A stretch of 64,000 nt of DNA from VRUE01 sp963715625 (GTDB lineage Bacteria; Actinomycetota; Thermoleophilia; Solirubrobacterales; 70-9). The DNA is taken from positions 2,852,001-2,916,000 of the forward strand of contig OY970260.1 of assembly GCA_963715625.1 (NCBI GenBank). The letters run 5' to 3'. The translations under genes were made by a program, and so were the position numbers. Below are positions 23,884 through 32,574 of this stretch, in pieces (positions within the stretch are counted from its first letter, which is position 1; each line of letters begins with the position of its first letter). The notes below the pieces were generated by a model. The model worked only from the letters and a program-made list of their open reading frames with translations, searched no databases and was not told where the DNA came from.

Positions 23884-24081
23884 TGCCTCGCAATGGTAGT
23901 TCGAGCATCCAGACGCTCCAACACACCCGGATCGCGGACTCTTTTCCTAAAGATTTCTTGCGTATTCATAGATTCTCTGGTAGATATTCCGCTGCGGTTT
24001 GGGGGGGCGATGCGCCCGGTGGAAGAAAACCGAGAGCCAGAAACTCATCGGCGCCACGGTGCCTGCGGAAGGAGAGCCCCA

Positions 24082-27000
24082 GTGAGACTCGTCAAGATGT
24101 TCGGCCTTGCCACGCTCATGGCTGTTGCGGCGATGGCGCTCCTCGGCGCGGCGTCGGCGTCGGCCACCAACACGCAGCTCTGCACCGCGCATACGGGCTT
24201 AACCTGCGTGAGCGGAGCGACCTCTATTCATGCGGTCCTCGCGACCGGCACGGTCGGGAAACTCTTAAGCAGCCCGGTCACCGTCTTATGCTTAGGCGTA
24301 TTAGTGGAAGCCACTCCCTTAGCGGAGGGCAGCCCGCAGGCAATTCATACTTTAGAAATGAGCTACACGGGCTGCGGCACCAACTCCGCGCACAACAACT
24401 GCACGGTGACCGTTGAAGAACAGCCCTTAGCCGACCTCTTAAAGACCGGGTTAGACGAAGGGTCGCTGACGGCCACGAGCGGTCGAACCCGCCTGCAGTG
24501 CTCCAGCCTCGGCATCGACTGCAAATACGATCTCGAAGGCGCCTTATTCTCGATCGGTGCCCAGCACCTCACCGCGAATGAAGCCACTATCACGGAATTA
24601 GGCGGCAAACTCCTCTGCCCTGACGAAGGATTTCTCGACGGTTTACTCGAATCCTTATCGGCCACCTACATCGCCGGGGAAACGGTGGAAGTGACCAAAG
24701 AAGAAGAACGGGGCGAATGCAATGCGGGTCTGACCCCGATGCCCCGGTGCAGCGTCGGGCACCCAATCAACGTCGCCAACGGCAACCTTACCGAGGAACA
24801 GACAGACATCGAGCCCCTCGGCGGTCGCGGTCCCGCGCTCGGCATAACCCGCTCCTACAACGCCCAGCTCGCAGCGGAACAGAAATCCGCGGGTCCCTTC
24901 GGCTATGGCTGGACCGGTCCCTACAGCGCCTACCTCGCGATCAACGCCGAAGCGGAAACCGCAACCGTTTACCAGGACAACGGAGCCGCAGTGGTCTTCT
25001 ACCTGGCCGAAGGGGAATACCAGTCCACCGCATGGTCGCAATCCTCCCTCGCCAAAGAAGGCGAAAACTACATCTACACGCTGCCCAACCAGACGAAGCT
25101 CGAATTCAACAAATCCGGCCTGCTGACCAAAGTCACCGACCGCCACAAACTCTCGCTCACCCTAACCTACAAAGAAGGCCTGCTGGAAACGGTCAAAGAC
25201 GCCGCCGGCCGCACCCTCACCTTCACCTACAAAGAAGGCAAGGTCGAAAGCGTCAAAGACCCTCTTGGCAACACGGTCAAATACACCTACGAATCGGGCA
25301 ATCTGGCGACGGTGACCCTGCCGGGAGAAGAAAAAGCCAGCTGGAAATTCAAATACGACGCATCGCACCGGCTGACTGAACTGACCGACGGACGAGGCAA
25401 CGCGACTAAAAGCGAATATGACGCCTCCAACCGCGTGAAATCCCAGAAAGACGCGCTGGAACGCGAACGCAAACTGGAATACAAAGAAACCGAAGGCGTC
25501 AGGGAAACGACGATCACCGAGCCCAACGGGTCCAAAACTTTCTATCGCTTCAACGTGGCCGGCGAGCCCCTCGAAATCGTCAAAGCCTCAGGCACGGAAC
25601 TGGCGCAGACGACCAAATACGAATACGACGGCTCCTATCAGCTGGTCAAACTGATCGACGCAAACAATCACACAACCACCTACACCTATGACGGGGAAGG
25701 CAACAAGACCTCCGAAAAAGACGCCAACGGCAACGAAACCAAATGGACCTACGACTCGACCCATGACGTCCTGACGGAAACGACGCCCAAGGGCAACACG
25801 ACAACCTACGTGCGCAACGCCGCCGGCGACCCTGAAATGGTCAAACGGCCCGCGCCCGGCGGGAAAACCCAGGAAACGAAACTCAAATGGGCCGAAAACG
25901 GTGATCTGGAAGAAGAAACAGATCCGTTGGGACAGAAAACAACCTTCAAATACGACAAATACGGCAACCTCGAAGCCGAAACGAATCCCGAAGGCGACAA
26001 GCAGACCTGGGGCTATGACGAAAACGGTCGCATTACCTCAAAAGTGAGCCCACGTGGCAACGAAGAAGGGGCCAAAGCCTCTGAATTCGAAACCAAAACC
26101 AAACGCGACGCCCAGGGGCGTCCCGAAGTCGTGACCGACCCGCTCGGGCACGAAACGAAACGCAAATACGACGCGGCCGGGAACCTGGAAGTGCTGACCA
26201 ACGCCAACGGCCACGCCACCACCTACGTCTATGACGCCGCCAACCAGCGCACTGAAGTCAAAGCCGCCAACGGCGACGTCTCGAAAACCGCCTACGACAG
26301 CATGGGCGAGGTCAAAAGCAAGGCCGACGGCAACGCCAACACGACCAAATACGAACGCAACCTGCTCGGCCAGGTGACCGAAGTGATTGACCCGCTGGAA
26401 CGCAAAACGACCAAGAAATACGACGCCGCAGGCAACCTGAAAGAACTCAAAGATCCCGAAAGTCGCACGATCACCCTCTCCTACGACGCCGGCGACAGGC
26501 TGGAAAAAGTCGACTACTCCGATTCTGGCACCGCCGACGTCACCTACAAATACGACAAAGACGGTAGCGTCACCGAAATGAGCGACGGCACCGGGACGAC
26601 CAAAAAGACCTACGACGAACTGGACCGCTTGACCGAAGTCGAAAACGGCAACAAAGAAGTTGTCAAATACGAATACGACCTCGGCGACCAGATCGTCAAA
26701 ATGACCTACCCCAACGGCAAAGCGATCAGCCGCGCCTTCGACAAAGCAGGAAGACTGGAAAAGGTCACCGACTGGCTGGGGGGCGAAACCAAATTCGCCT
26801 ACGACCGTGACTCGATGCTGAAAACGACGACCTTCCCCTCGGCTTCGGAAAATAAAGACGAATACGAATACAACCAGGCGGACGAGCTGGCCAAAGCGAC
26901 GCTCAAGCGGGCCTCCGAAACGCTGGCTTCGATCTCCTACGCGCGCGACAACGCCGGCCTGGTCAAATCGGCTACCCAGACCGGGCTGCCGGGGGCCGAA

Positions 27001-27975
27001 AAACCCGAATACGAATACGACGAACGCGAGCGGCTGAAAAAAGGCGCCGGGACCGAATTCAAATACGACGCCGCCAACAACCTCACCAAACTCGGCGCTT
27101 CGACGCTCAAATACGACAAAGCCTCCCAGCTGGAAGAAGCCGGGACGACCAAATACGTCTTCGACAAAGTGGGCCAGCGGACCGAAGCCAAACCGGCCTC
27201 GGGCCCGGTGACCAAATACGGCTATGACCAGGTCGGCAACCTGATCTCGGTCAACCGGACCGAAGAAGGCGAAGTCAAAAAAATAGAAGACACCTACGCC
27301 TATGACGGAACGGGCCTGCGCGCCTCCCAGAAAGTCTCTGGGAGCAAAGCCCAGCTGACCTGGGACCTCTCGGGAGGCCTGCCGCTGCTGATCTACGACG
27401 GCACCAACTACTACCTCTACGGGCCCGACGGGGTTCCCTTCGCCCAGATCGCCTCCGAAACCCCGACCTACCTGCACCACGACCACCTGGGATCGACGCG
27501 GCTCCTAACCAACTCCTCGGGCGAAGTCAAAGGTACCTATACCTACACGCCATATGGCGCGGTGGAAGAACATACGGGCTCAGCTTCCACCCCACTCGGC
27601 CTCAACGGGCAGTACCGCAACGAAAGCACGGGGCTGATCTACCTGCGGGCCAGGACCTATGACCCGACCACAGCGCAGTTCCTGAGCGTCGATCCGATTG
27701 TCCTTGAGACCGGAGAACCCTACAGCTACGCGGGCGATGACCCAATCAACCAGAGCGATCCGAGTGGGCTTCTAGTGGTGCTCGGCCCACCCACGAGCGT
27801 AATCACCACAGAATGGACTGCGATCCGCCCACTCATCGGCATACGGTACTTACCGCACCTCATCCCCCCGTGGGTCCATGTCTTCGGACCGCCTGTTCCG
27901 GTCCCGCCCGGGCGTTTAGTAATCATCTTCCCAATCGTCAATACCCCCGTATGGGACCCGTGCCTGCAATACTGA
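24082..27975 (+). CDS. Secreted RHS/YD-repeat protein with variable C-terminal tail
   Basis: A protein of 1,297 residues. A Sec signal (MRLVKMFGLATLMAVAAMAL, then GAASASA) is followed by a Cys-rich domain (~30-220), a DUF6531-like segment (VGHPINVANGNLTEEQTDIE), about 40 YD repeats (~330-1110), and the RHS core (YLHHDHLGSTRLLTN ... YDPTTAQFLSVDPI ... DPINQSDPSGL). The last ~66 residues after PSGL are unique, as in polymorphic toxins, but I recognise no toxin fold and no immunity gene follows. GTG 24082 has GGAAGGAGAG just upstream. Codon use is modular: 14 TTA codons in the Cys-rich domain, two in the tail, none seen in the YD core, where Lys and Glu are almost always AAA and GAA. This is unlike neighbouring genes and suggests assembly from transferred parts. 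Confidence 0.92.
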   Translation: MRLVKMFGLATLMAVAAMALLGAASASATNTQLCTAHTGLTCVSGATSIHAVLATGTVGKLLSSPVTVLCLGVLVEATPLAEGSPQAIHTLEMSYTGCGTNSAHNNCTVTVEEQPLADLLKTGLDEGSLTATSGRTRLQCSSLGIDCKYDLEGALFSIGAQHLTANEATITELGGKLLCPDEGFLDGLLESLSATYIAGETVEVTKEEERGECNAGLTPMPRCSVGHPINVANGNLTEEQTDIEPLGGRGPALGITRSYNAQLAAEQKSAGPFGYGWTGPYSAYLAINAEAETATVYQDNGAAVVFYLAEGEYQSTAWSQSSLAKEGENYIYTLPNQTKLEFNKSGLLTKVTDRHKLSLTLTYKEGLLETVKDAAGRTLTFTYKEGKVESVKDPLGNTVKYTYESGNLATVTLPGEEKASWKFKYDASHRLTELTDGRGNATKSEYDASNRVKSQKDALERERKLEYKETEGVRETTITEPNGSKTFYRFNVAGEPLEIVKASGTELAQTTKYEYDGSYQLVKLIDANNHTTTYTYDGEGNKTSEKDANGNETKWTYDSTHDVLTETTPKGNTTTYVRNAAGDPEMVKRPAPGGKTQETKLKWAENGDLEEETDPLGQKTTFKYDKYGNLEAETNPEGDKQTWGYDENGRITSKVSPRGNEEGAKASEFETKTKRDAQGRPEVVTDPLGHETKRKYDAAGNLEVLTNANGHATTYVYDAANQRTEVKAANGDVSKTAYDSMGEVKSKADGNANTTKYERNLLGQVTEVIDPLERKTTKKYDAAGNLKELKDPESRTITLSYDAGDRLEKVDYSDSGTADVTYKYDKDGSVTEMSDGTGTTKKTYDELDRLTEVENGNKEVVKYEYDLGDQIVKMTYPNGKAISRAFDKAGRLEKVTDWLGGETKFAYDRDSMLKTTTFPSASENKDEYEYNQADELAKATLKRASETLASISYARDNAGLVKSATQTGLPGAEKPEYEYDERERLKKGAGTEFKYDAANNLTKLGASTLKYDKASQLEEAGTTKYVFDKVGQRTEAKPASGPVTKYGYDQVGNLISVNRTEEGEVKKIEDTYAYDGTGLRASQKVSGSKAQLTWDLSGGLPLLIYDGTNYYLYGPDGVPFAQIASETPTYLHHDHLGSTRLLTNSSGEVKGTYTYTPYGAVEEHTGSASTPLGLNGQYRNESTGLIYLRARTYDPTTAQFLSVDPIVLETGEPYSYAGDDPINQSDPSGLLVVLGPPTSVITTEWTAIRPLIGIRYLPHLIPPWVHVFGPPVPVPPGRLVIIFPIVNTPVWDPCLQY

Positions 27976-28008
27976 CCTGCGTCGATGGCGCGCTCCGCTC
28001 TACGCTGG

Positions 28009-28175
28009 CGGCTCCCAATCCCAAGCCTTGGCCGAGGTGAAGCTCTCCTGCTCCAGGTAGCGCCTCAGCTCGGCCAGCTCGGCGGGCTCCACCCCGTAGA
28101 CGTGGTCGGGCTCGGGAAGTGGCGTGAGCGGACCTCTTCGACGTGCTGGCGCACGCCGCCGACCATCTCGTCGAG
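28009..28175 (-). pseudogene. Fragment of panB 3' end
   Basis: About 165 bp that align, at roughly 88-90 percent by eye, with the last 165 bp of panB at 29600-29775. Coding shifts frame once (a missing base near 28118) but recovers pieces such as DHVYGVEPAELAELRRYLEQ and SAKAWDWEPPA. It has no start and is a relic. It lies between the RHS gene and a vapC-like toxin gene. Confidence 0.85.
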
Positions 28176-28186
28176 GAGCCCCTGAT

Positions 28187-28582
28187 TCAAGACCTGCCGG
28201 AACGCAGGTCCTCGACCTCGCACCCGAGATCGCCGGCTCGGTCGACGATCTCGGGGTCGCCGGTCCATAGCGGCGCGGCCAGGCGTTCGGCGGTCGCGAT
28301 GCAGAACGCGTCGGCAAAGGAGAGGCCCCCGCTGGCCTTGACCCTGGCGGCGGCGCTCACCAGGTCCCAGTCGGGGTCGATGACATGCAACTCGCCGTGC
28401 GCTCGGTCGATGGTGTCGTCGGCTCCGCCCGGGCCGAGCACGCGCATTTCGAGATACAGCGCCTCCCCGAGGTTCACGGAGCACATCGCGGCGCCTCTCG
28501 CCGTCCACTCCTCCCGGACCCGCTTCCCCGCCGGCTCGTCGCGCAGGTGCGCGAGCAGGGCCCAGGTATCAAGAACGACCAA
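28187..28582 (-). CDS. PIN-domain toxin, VapC-like
   Basis: A protein of 131 residues with a PIN ribonuclease fold: MVVLDTWALLAHLRDEPAG supplies the first catalytic Asp, SVNLGEALYLEM the Glu, and LSFADAFCIATAERL the further acidic residue before LWTGDPEIVDRA. VapC toxins cleave tRNA or rRNA. The TTG start overlaps the antitoxin gene by 14 nt, the usual arrangement. The frame is open upstream, but that part is the antitoxin gene in another frame. All motifs look intact, so the module may be functional. Confidence 0.87.
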   Translation of the reverse strand: MVVLDTWALLAHLRDEPAGKRVREEWTARGAAMCSVNLGEALYLEMRVLGPGGADDTIDRAHGELHVIDPDWDLVSAAARVKASGGLSFADAFCIATAERLAAPLWTGDPEIVDRAGDLGCEVEDLRSGRS

Positions 28583-28853
28583 GGAGCCCCCGTGCCCTGC
28601 GCTCCTCCAGCTCCCGCTCTTCGCGGCGAAGGGCGAGCAGATCGTCCGTGCCGAGGCCGGGGATGCCGGCCCAGGCCCCACGCAGCGCTTCGATGCGCTC
28701 GCGGTGGGTATTCGGGTCATCGGCAACGCGGCGGACGCGAACGTCCTTCCCATCCGGCTCGAAAACCACCTCGTCGCCGGGCTTGATGCCGATCTCGTCG
28801 CGAATGGCCTTGGGGATCACGACCTGGCCCTTGACGCCAACCTTATGAGTCAT
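28569..28853 (-). CDS. AbrB/SpoVT-type antitoxin, VapB-like
   Basis: A protein of 94 residues. The N-terminal swapped-hairpin DNA-binding domain MTHKVGVKGQVVIPKAIRDE with IGIKPGDEVVFEPDG is diagnostic; the C-terminal half is charged and helical (LLALRREERELEERRARGLL) and would wrap the toxin. It is expected to neutralise the downstream PIN protein and repress the operon. It lies between two relics of panB. Confidence 0.9.
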   Translation of the reverse strand: MTHKVGVKGQVVIPKAIRDEIGIKPGDEVVFEPDGKDVRVRRVADDPNTHRERIEALRGAWAGIPGLGTDDLLALRREERELEERRARGLLGRS

Positions 28854-28877
28854 ACGCAGCAGTATAACAATGCCAAT

Positions 28878-28945
28878 ACGCTACGACAGCGGCTCCCAGT
28901 CGGGAAGACGAGAACCTGGCCCGAGGTGGCGGGGCCGGCGCCGAT
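28878..28945 (-). pseudogene. Second panB relic with internal deletion
   Basis: Two short stretches of panB are joined: 28878-28899 matches the 3' end (CAGCGGCTCCCAGTC) and 28900-28935 matches the interior around 29838-29875 (ACCTGGCCCGAGGTGGCGGG). The roughly 230 bp that separate them in panB are missing. It cannot code. Confidence 0.75.
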
Positions 28946-28970
28946 GCCTATGGAGCGCTGCGAGCTCGCC

Positions 28971-29201
28971 CTACGCGACGCCGGGTCCCGTGTCCGCGGA
29001 GGACGCCGGTTGCGGAAGGGCGTCCAAGAGCTCGCGGGGTAGGCGACGGCTTGCCTCCCGCACCTCGAAGCCCATCAGGTGGTCGTCCCCGGGGTCGCGG
29101 TCGATCAGTCCCCACTCGTACTCCTCGCTGACGGTCGCTCCCGGCTCGATCACCATGAGCGCGATGTCAACCTCGGGGTCGTAATGAACGCGCATAGCCA
29201 T
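28971..29201 (-). CDS. DUF2283-like small protein
   Basis: A protein of about 76 residues. MRVHYDPEVDIALMVIEPGA followed by YEWGLIDRDPGDDHLMGFEV fits DUF2283, a small beta protein often encoded beside DUF4258 proteins in possible toxin-antitoxin pairs. ATG 29201 (MAMRVHYD) is chosen; the next ATG, 6 nt later, is equally good, and an upstream start at 29243 is less likely because the extra residues do not fit the family. A frameshifted DUF4258-like gene lies directly upstream. Confidence 0.65.
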   Translation of the reverse strand: MAMRVHYDPEVDIALMVIEPGATVSEEYEWGLIDRDPGDDHLMGFEVREASRRLPRELLDALPQPASSADTGPGVA

Positions 29202-29230
29202 TCGAGAGTAGCGCTCAAGGCCTTCTCTCG

Positions 29231-29475
29231 CTACACGAGCCATGCGCTCACAACCCTCGCTGCGCCCGGGTCGGTACCATGGGGATGGTCATAGACGACC
29301 ACCAGCGTCCGGCCTTCGGTCGTGAGCCCGCTCACTCGCCACTGCGCCCGACCCGGTTGATTGCCCGTTCGCCGTGGCGGTCGGCCACCAAGCGCTCGAT
29401 CTCGATGCAATCGAGTCCACGCTCTTGGACACGAGCCTCGGCGTGGCTCGTCCAGGCGAATCGTTGGATGCGAGT
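29231..29475 (-). pseudogene. DUF4258-like toxin gene, frameshifted
   Basis: One frame gives FAWTSHAEARVQERGLDCIE and IERLVADRHGERAINRVGRS before a TGA; a shift of one base near 29335 continues as QWRVSGLTTEGRTLVVVYDH and ends VVSAWLV. The joined product matches the DUF4258 pattern (HAxxRxxERG then GRxLxVVY). No clean start is seen. It pairs with the intact DUF2283 gene 30 nt downstream, suggesting a module that has lost its first member. Confidence 0.6.
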
Positions 29476-29596
29476 TCTTGGATGGCCGCTCGGAGGACCG
29501 GCTGAAGGGCACTCACAACCAAGCCATTGGGTCCCTCAAACTCTCCCTCCTTGAACTACTTGACTCGACGGATGTTCAGGCCCGGGAGGGCTCCTC

Positions 29597-30531
29597 CTAC
29601 GCCAGCGGCTCCCAGTCCCACGCCTTCGCCGAGGTGAGGCTCTCCTGGTCGAGGTAGCGCCTCAGCTCGGCCAGCTCGGCGGGCTCGACGCCGTAGACGT
29701 GGTCGGGTTCGGGGAAGTGGCGTGAGCGGACCTCTTCGACGTACTGGCGCACGCCGCGGACCATCTGGTCGTGGACATCGGCGTATTGCTTGACGAATTT
29801 GGCCATGCGGCCGGTGGTGATGCCGAGCAGGTCGTGGAAGACGAGGACCTGGCCCGAGGTGGCGGGGCCGGCGCCGATGCCGATCGTCGGCACCTCCAGC
29901 TTCTCGACGATCGCCTCGGTGACCGCCGCCGGCACGGCCTCGAAGACGATCGCGAAGCAGCCGGCCGCCTCCAGGGCCAGCGCCTCCTCGCAGAGCTTGA
30001 TCGCGCTCTGGGCCGTCTTCCCCTGGGCTTTGTAGCCGCCGAGCGCGGTGGCGGTCTGGGGCGTGAGGCCGACGTGGCCCATTGTCGGGATGCCGGAGCG
30101 GACGATCGCGCGGGCACGCTCGACCGAGAGCCCCCCGCCTCCAGCTTGACCGTCTGACAGCCGGTCTCCTTGACCAGGCGCTGGGCATTCTGCACGGCCA
30201 GCTCGTTGCTCGCCTCGTAGCTGCCCATCGGCATGTCCCCCACCATCAGCGGCGTCTCCAGGCCGCGCCGCACGGCCTTGCCGAGGACGATCATCTCCTC
30301 CATCGAGACCGGCTCGGTGCCCGAGTAGCCGAGCACCACCATCGCCGCCGAGTCCCCCACCAGGACGATGTCGGCGCCGGCCTCCTCGGCGACCTTGGCC
30401 GAGGGATAGTCGTAGGCGGTGACCATCGCGATCGGCTCGCCCTTCGCCTTCATCTCGGCCAGGCGCGGCAGGCTGACCGGCGCGCGGTCCCCCTCCGGCG
30501 GGGCGGTATGCGAGCGGGCGCCGGAGCTCAT
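29597..30531 (-). pseudogene. panB: Ketopantoate hydroxymethyltransferase gene with a frameshift
   Basis: PanB makes ketopantoate from ketoisovalerate in pantothenate synthesis. The N-terminal half (MKAKGEPIAMVTAYDYPSAK, ADIVLVGDSAAMVVLGY, CQTVKLEAG) is in one frame and the C-terminal half (SVERARAIVRSGIPTMGHVG, TIGIGAGPATSGQVLVFHDL, GRMAKFVKQY) in another. The switch falls in a run of six C (30131-30136; six G on the coding strand), where one more G restores KLEGGGLSVERA. Everything else is intact, so this may be a sequencing error, a fresh mutation or slippage. The start overlaps the panD stop. The gene's 3' end is duplicated as relics at 28009 and 28878. Confidence 0.85.
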
Positions 30532-30944
30532 CAGGCCATCTCCGCGTGGGACGCGTGCGCCGGCTCGGCGAGGAGCACCTCGGGGTGGCTGTCGACGGCG
30601 ACGATCTCGTTCTCGTCATCGACGTGGACGACCACCGGCGAGTAGGCCTCCAGGTCGCGCTCGTCATAAGCGCCAAAGGAGGCGACGATGATCTTGTGGC
30701 CGGGCCGGGTCAGGTGGGCGGCGGCGCCGTTCACCTGCATCGTCCCCGAGCCGGGCTCGCCGTCGATCACGTAGGTGACGAAGCGCGCCCCGTTCTCGAT
30801 GTCCCAGACGTGGACCTGCTCGTTGGTGATCAGGTCCGCCGCCGCCATCAGCTCGGTGTCGACGGTGATGCTGCCGATGTAGTCGACGTCGCAGTCGGTC
30901 ACCGTCGCCCGGTGGATCTTGGACTTGAGCATCTGCCTCTGCAT
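30531..30944 (-). CDS. panD: Aspartate 1-decarboxylase proenzyme
   Basis: A protein of 137 residues making beta-alanine from aspartate for pantothenate synthesis. MLKSKIHRATVTDCDVDYIG is followed by the self-cleavage site Gly-Ser (YIGSITVD), where Ser becomes the pyruvoyl cofactor. TNEQVHVWDIENGARFVTY and GHKIIVASFGAYDE are conserved. Two ATG codons four residues apart (MQRQML) both have weak upstream purine stretches; the first is used. It overlaps panB by one base. Confidence 0.95.
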   Translation of the reverse strand: MQRQMLKSKIHRATVTDCDVDYIGSITVDTELMAAADLITNEQVHVWDIENGARFVTYVIDGEPGSGTMQVNGAAAHLTRPGHKIIVASFGAYDERDLEAYSPVVVHVDDENEIVAVDSHPEVLLAEPAHASHAEMA

Positions 30945-30979
30945 CTGGTCTCCCGTTCAGCTCTCTCGAATTATCGGTT

Positions 30980-31873
30980 TCAAGGTTGGATCAGGACGTT
31001 GTCGACCAGGCGGGCGCCGCCGACGTGGGCGGCAACCGCGATCAGGGTCGGGCGATCGCCCAGCTCGGCGACCTCGGTCAGGCTCTCGGCGTCGCGCGCC
31101 TCCAAGTACTCGAGCTCGACGCCGGCGGCGTCCAGCTCGGCCCGGGCGGCCCGCAGGCCGGCATCGAGGCCCTCGACCAGGGCCGTTGACTCCGCGGCGC
31201 GCAGCGCCCGCGAGAGCGCGACCGCCTGCTCCCGCGCGCGCGGGTCGAGGTAGGCGTTGCGCGAGCTCATCGCCAGCCCGTCGGCCTCGCGCACGGTCGG
31301 CAGCACCTCGATCCGCACCGGGACGTCGAGGTCGCGGACCATGCGACGGATCACGGCGACCTGCTGGGCGTCCTTCTGGCCGAAGTAGGCGACGTCCGGC
31401 TGGACCGCGTTGAAGAGCTTCGCGACGACGGTGGTGACGCCGCGGAAGTGGCCGGGGCCGCGCCGCGACGGGTCGCCGTCGAGAACCCCCGTCAGCGCGC
31501 CACCGACCTCGACGCCGGTGGCGAAGCCGTCGGGGTAGACCTCCTCCACCGGCGGGGCGTAGACGAAGTCGACGCCCGCTTCGGCGGCGAGGCGCAGGTC
31601 GCGCTCCTCGTCCCGTGGGTAGCGGTCGAGATCCTCGCCCGGGCCGAACTGGGCCGGGTTGACGAAGAGGCTCATGACGACGAGGTCGCACTCGGCGCGG
31701 GCGGTGCGCAGCAGCGAGAGGTGTCCCTCGTGCAGGTAGCCCATCGTCGGGACCAGGCCGATCGAGTCGCCCTCGCGTCGCGCAGGCGCAAGTGCAGCTC
31801 GAAGCTCGTCCCTGGCGCGGAAGAGCTTCACGTCTTGGGCGTGAGTGGGGTCGGTGAGTTCGACGAGGTTCAT
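30980..31873 (-). CDS. panC: Pantothenate synthetase
   Basis: A protein of 297 residues. It joins pantoate and beta-alanine using ATP. Nucleotidyltransferase motifs: LVPTMGYLHEGHLSLLR with the HxGH signature, SLFVNPAQFGPGEDLDRYPR, YFGQKDAQQVAVIRRMV and MSSRNAYLDP (KMSKS-equivalent). It heads the operon panC-panD-panB on the minus strand. The start at ATG 31873 gives a slightly long N-terminus before the first strand. A 35-nt gap separates it from panD. Confidence 0.96.
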   Translation of the reverse strand: MNLVELTDPTHAQDVKLFRARDELRAALAPARREGDSIGLVPTMGYLHEGHLSLLRTARAECDLVVMSLFVNPAQFGPGEDLDRYPRDEERDLRLAAEAGVDFVYAPPVEEVYPDGFATGVEVGGALTGVLDGDPSRRGPGHFRGVTTVVAKLFNAVQPDVAYFGQKDAQQVAVIRRMVRDLDVPVRIEVLPTVREADGLAMSSRNAYLDPRAREQAVALSRALRAAESTALVEGLDAGLRAARAELDAAGVELEYLEARDAESLTEVAELGDRPTLIAVAAHVGGARLVDNVLIQP

Positions 31874-31919
31874 GGGTCCATGCCCTTCGGGTCACGGCCG
31901 TGCGCGGATTATAGGGCTC

Positions 31920-32495
31920 TTATGACCCTTTTAATGCCGACTTGATCACAGTTGCGGGCGCCCCCGCCGCGATCGTGCCTGGCGGCAGGTCACGGGTGAC
32001 GACCGAGTTGGCGCCGACGACGCAGCGGTCGCCGATCGTGACCCCGTCAGTGACCACGCAATTGGCCCCGAACCAGCAGTTGGAGCCGATCCGGACCGGC
32101 CCCTTGGAGGTGAAGCCCTGGTGGGTGATCGGCGTCTCGGGGTCGTCGAAGCGGTGCGAGGAGTCGCCGACGAAGCAGCCGTTGGCGAACATCGTGTGGT
32201 CGCCGATCTCGATCGACCCGAGCGCCGCCAGCATCGTGTTGCGGTTGAGGAAGCAGCCCGCACCGATCTCGATCCGGGCCTCGGGCGCCAGGGTCAGCCA
32301 GCAGCCGGGCTCCAGCAGCGTCCCTTCGCCGATCCGCAGCCTGCCCTCGTCGAGGGCCTCGAGGACCTCGCCCTCGACCGGCTGGCGCACGTAGAAGCCG
32401 CCGCGGGCCGCGTGGCGGGCCAGCCGCCAGCGCCGGCCGAGCCGGCGGTTGCGCTCGTACCAGCGCCGCTTCGCCAGCCACACCCGCCATCCCAT
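31920..32495 (-). CDS. Left-handed beta-helix acyltransferase
   Basis: A protein of 191 residues. The basic N-terminal 50 residues (RRWYERNRRLGRRWRLARHA) are followed by hexapeptide repeats of a trimeric left-handed helix (IEIGAGCFLNRNTMLAALG, IEIGDHTMFANGCFVGD, VTIGDRCVVGANSVVTRDLP). The catalytic His lies near SSHRFDDPETPITHQGF. The pattern fits O-acetyltransferases acting on sugars or lipids. ATG 32495 has GGAG upstream. The acceptor is unknown; it is not obviously linked to neighbouring pan genes. Confidence 0.87.
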   Translation of the reverse strand: MGWRVWLAKRRWYERNRRLGRRWRLARHAARGGFYVRQPVEGEVLEALDEGRLRIGEGTLLEPGCWLTLAPEARIEIGAGCFLNRNTMLAALGSIEIGDHTMFANGCFVGDSSHRFDDPETPITHQGFTSKGPVRIGSNCWFGANCVVTDGVTIGDRCVVGANSVVTRDLPPGTIAAGAPATVIKSALKGS

Positions 32496-32574
32496 CTGAT
32501 CTCCGGCCACCCGCCTAGCTTTCCAGAGTGGCTGGCAGTAAGGTCGCCCGGAACTCACGAGGAGGAGCGCCCCG

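Noticed and set aside
18836..24081. Rex operator
   Set aside because: No TTGTGAnnnnnnTCACAA-like palindrome was found in the gaps near rex.
25300..27300. Repeated short motifs in the RHS gene as a possible CRISPR or tandem DNA repeat
   Set aside because: The periodicity is that of YD protein repeats with variable codons; there are no uniform repeats and spacers.
29289..29522. Intact gene at this place in a third frame
   Set aside because: Its Ser/Arg-rich product has no motif; the conserved DUF4258 pattern appears only when two other frames are joined.
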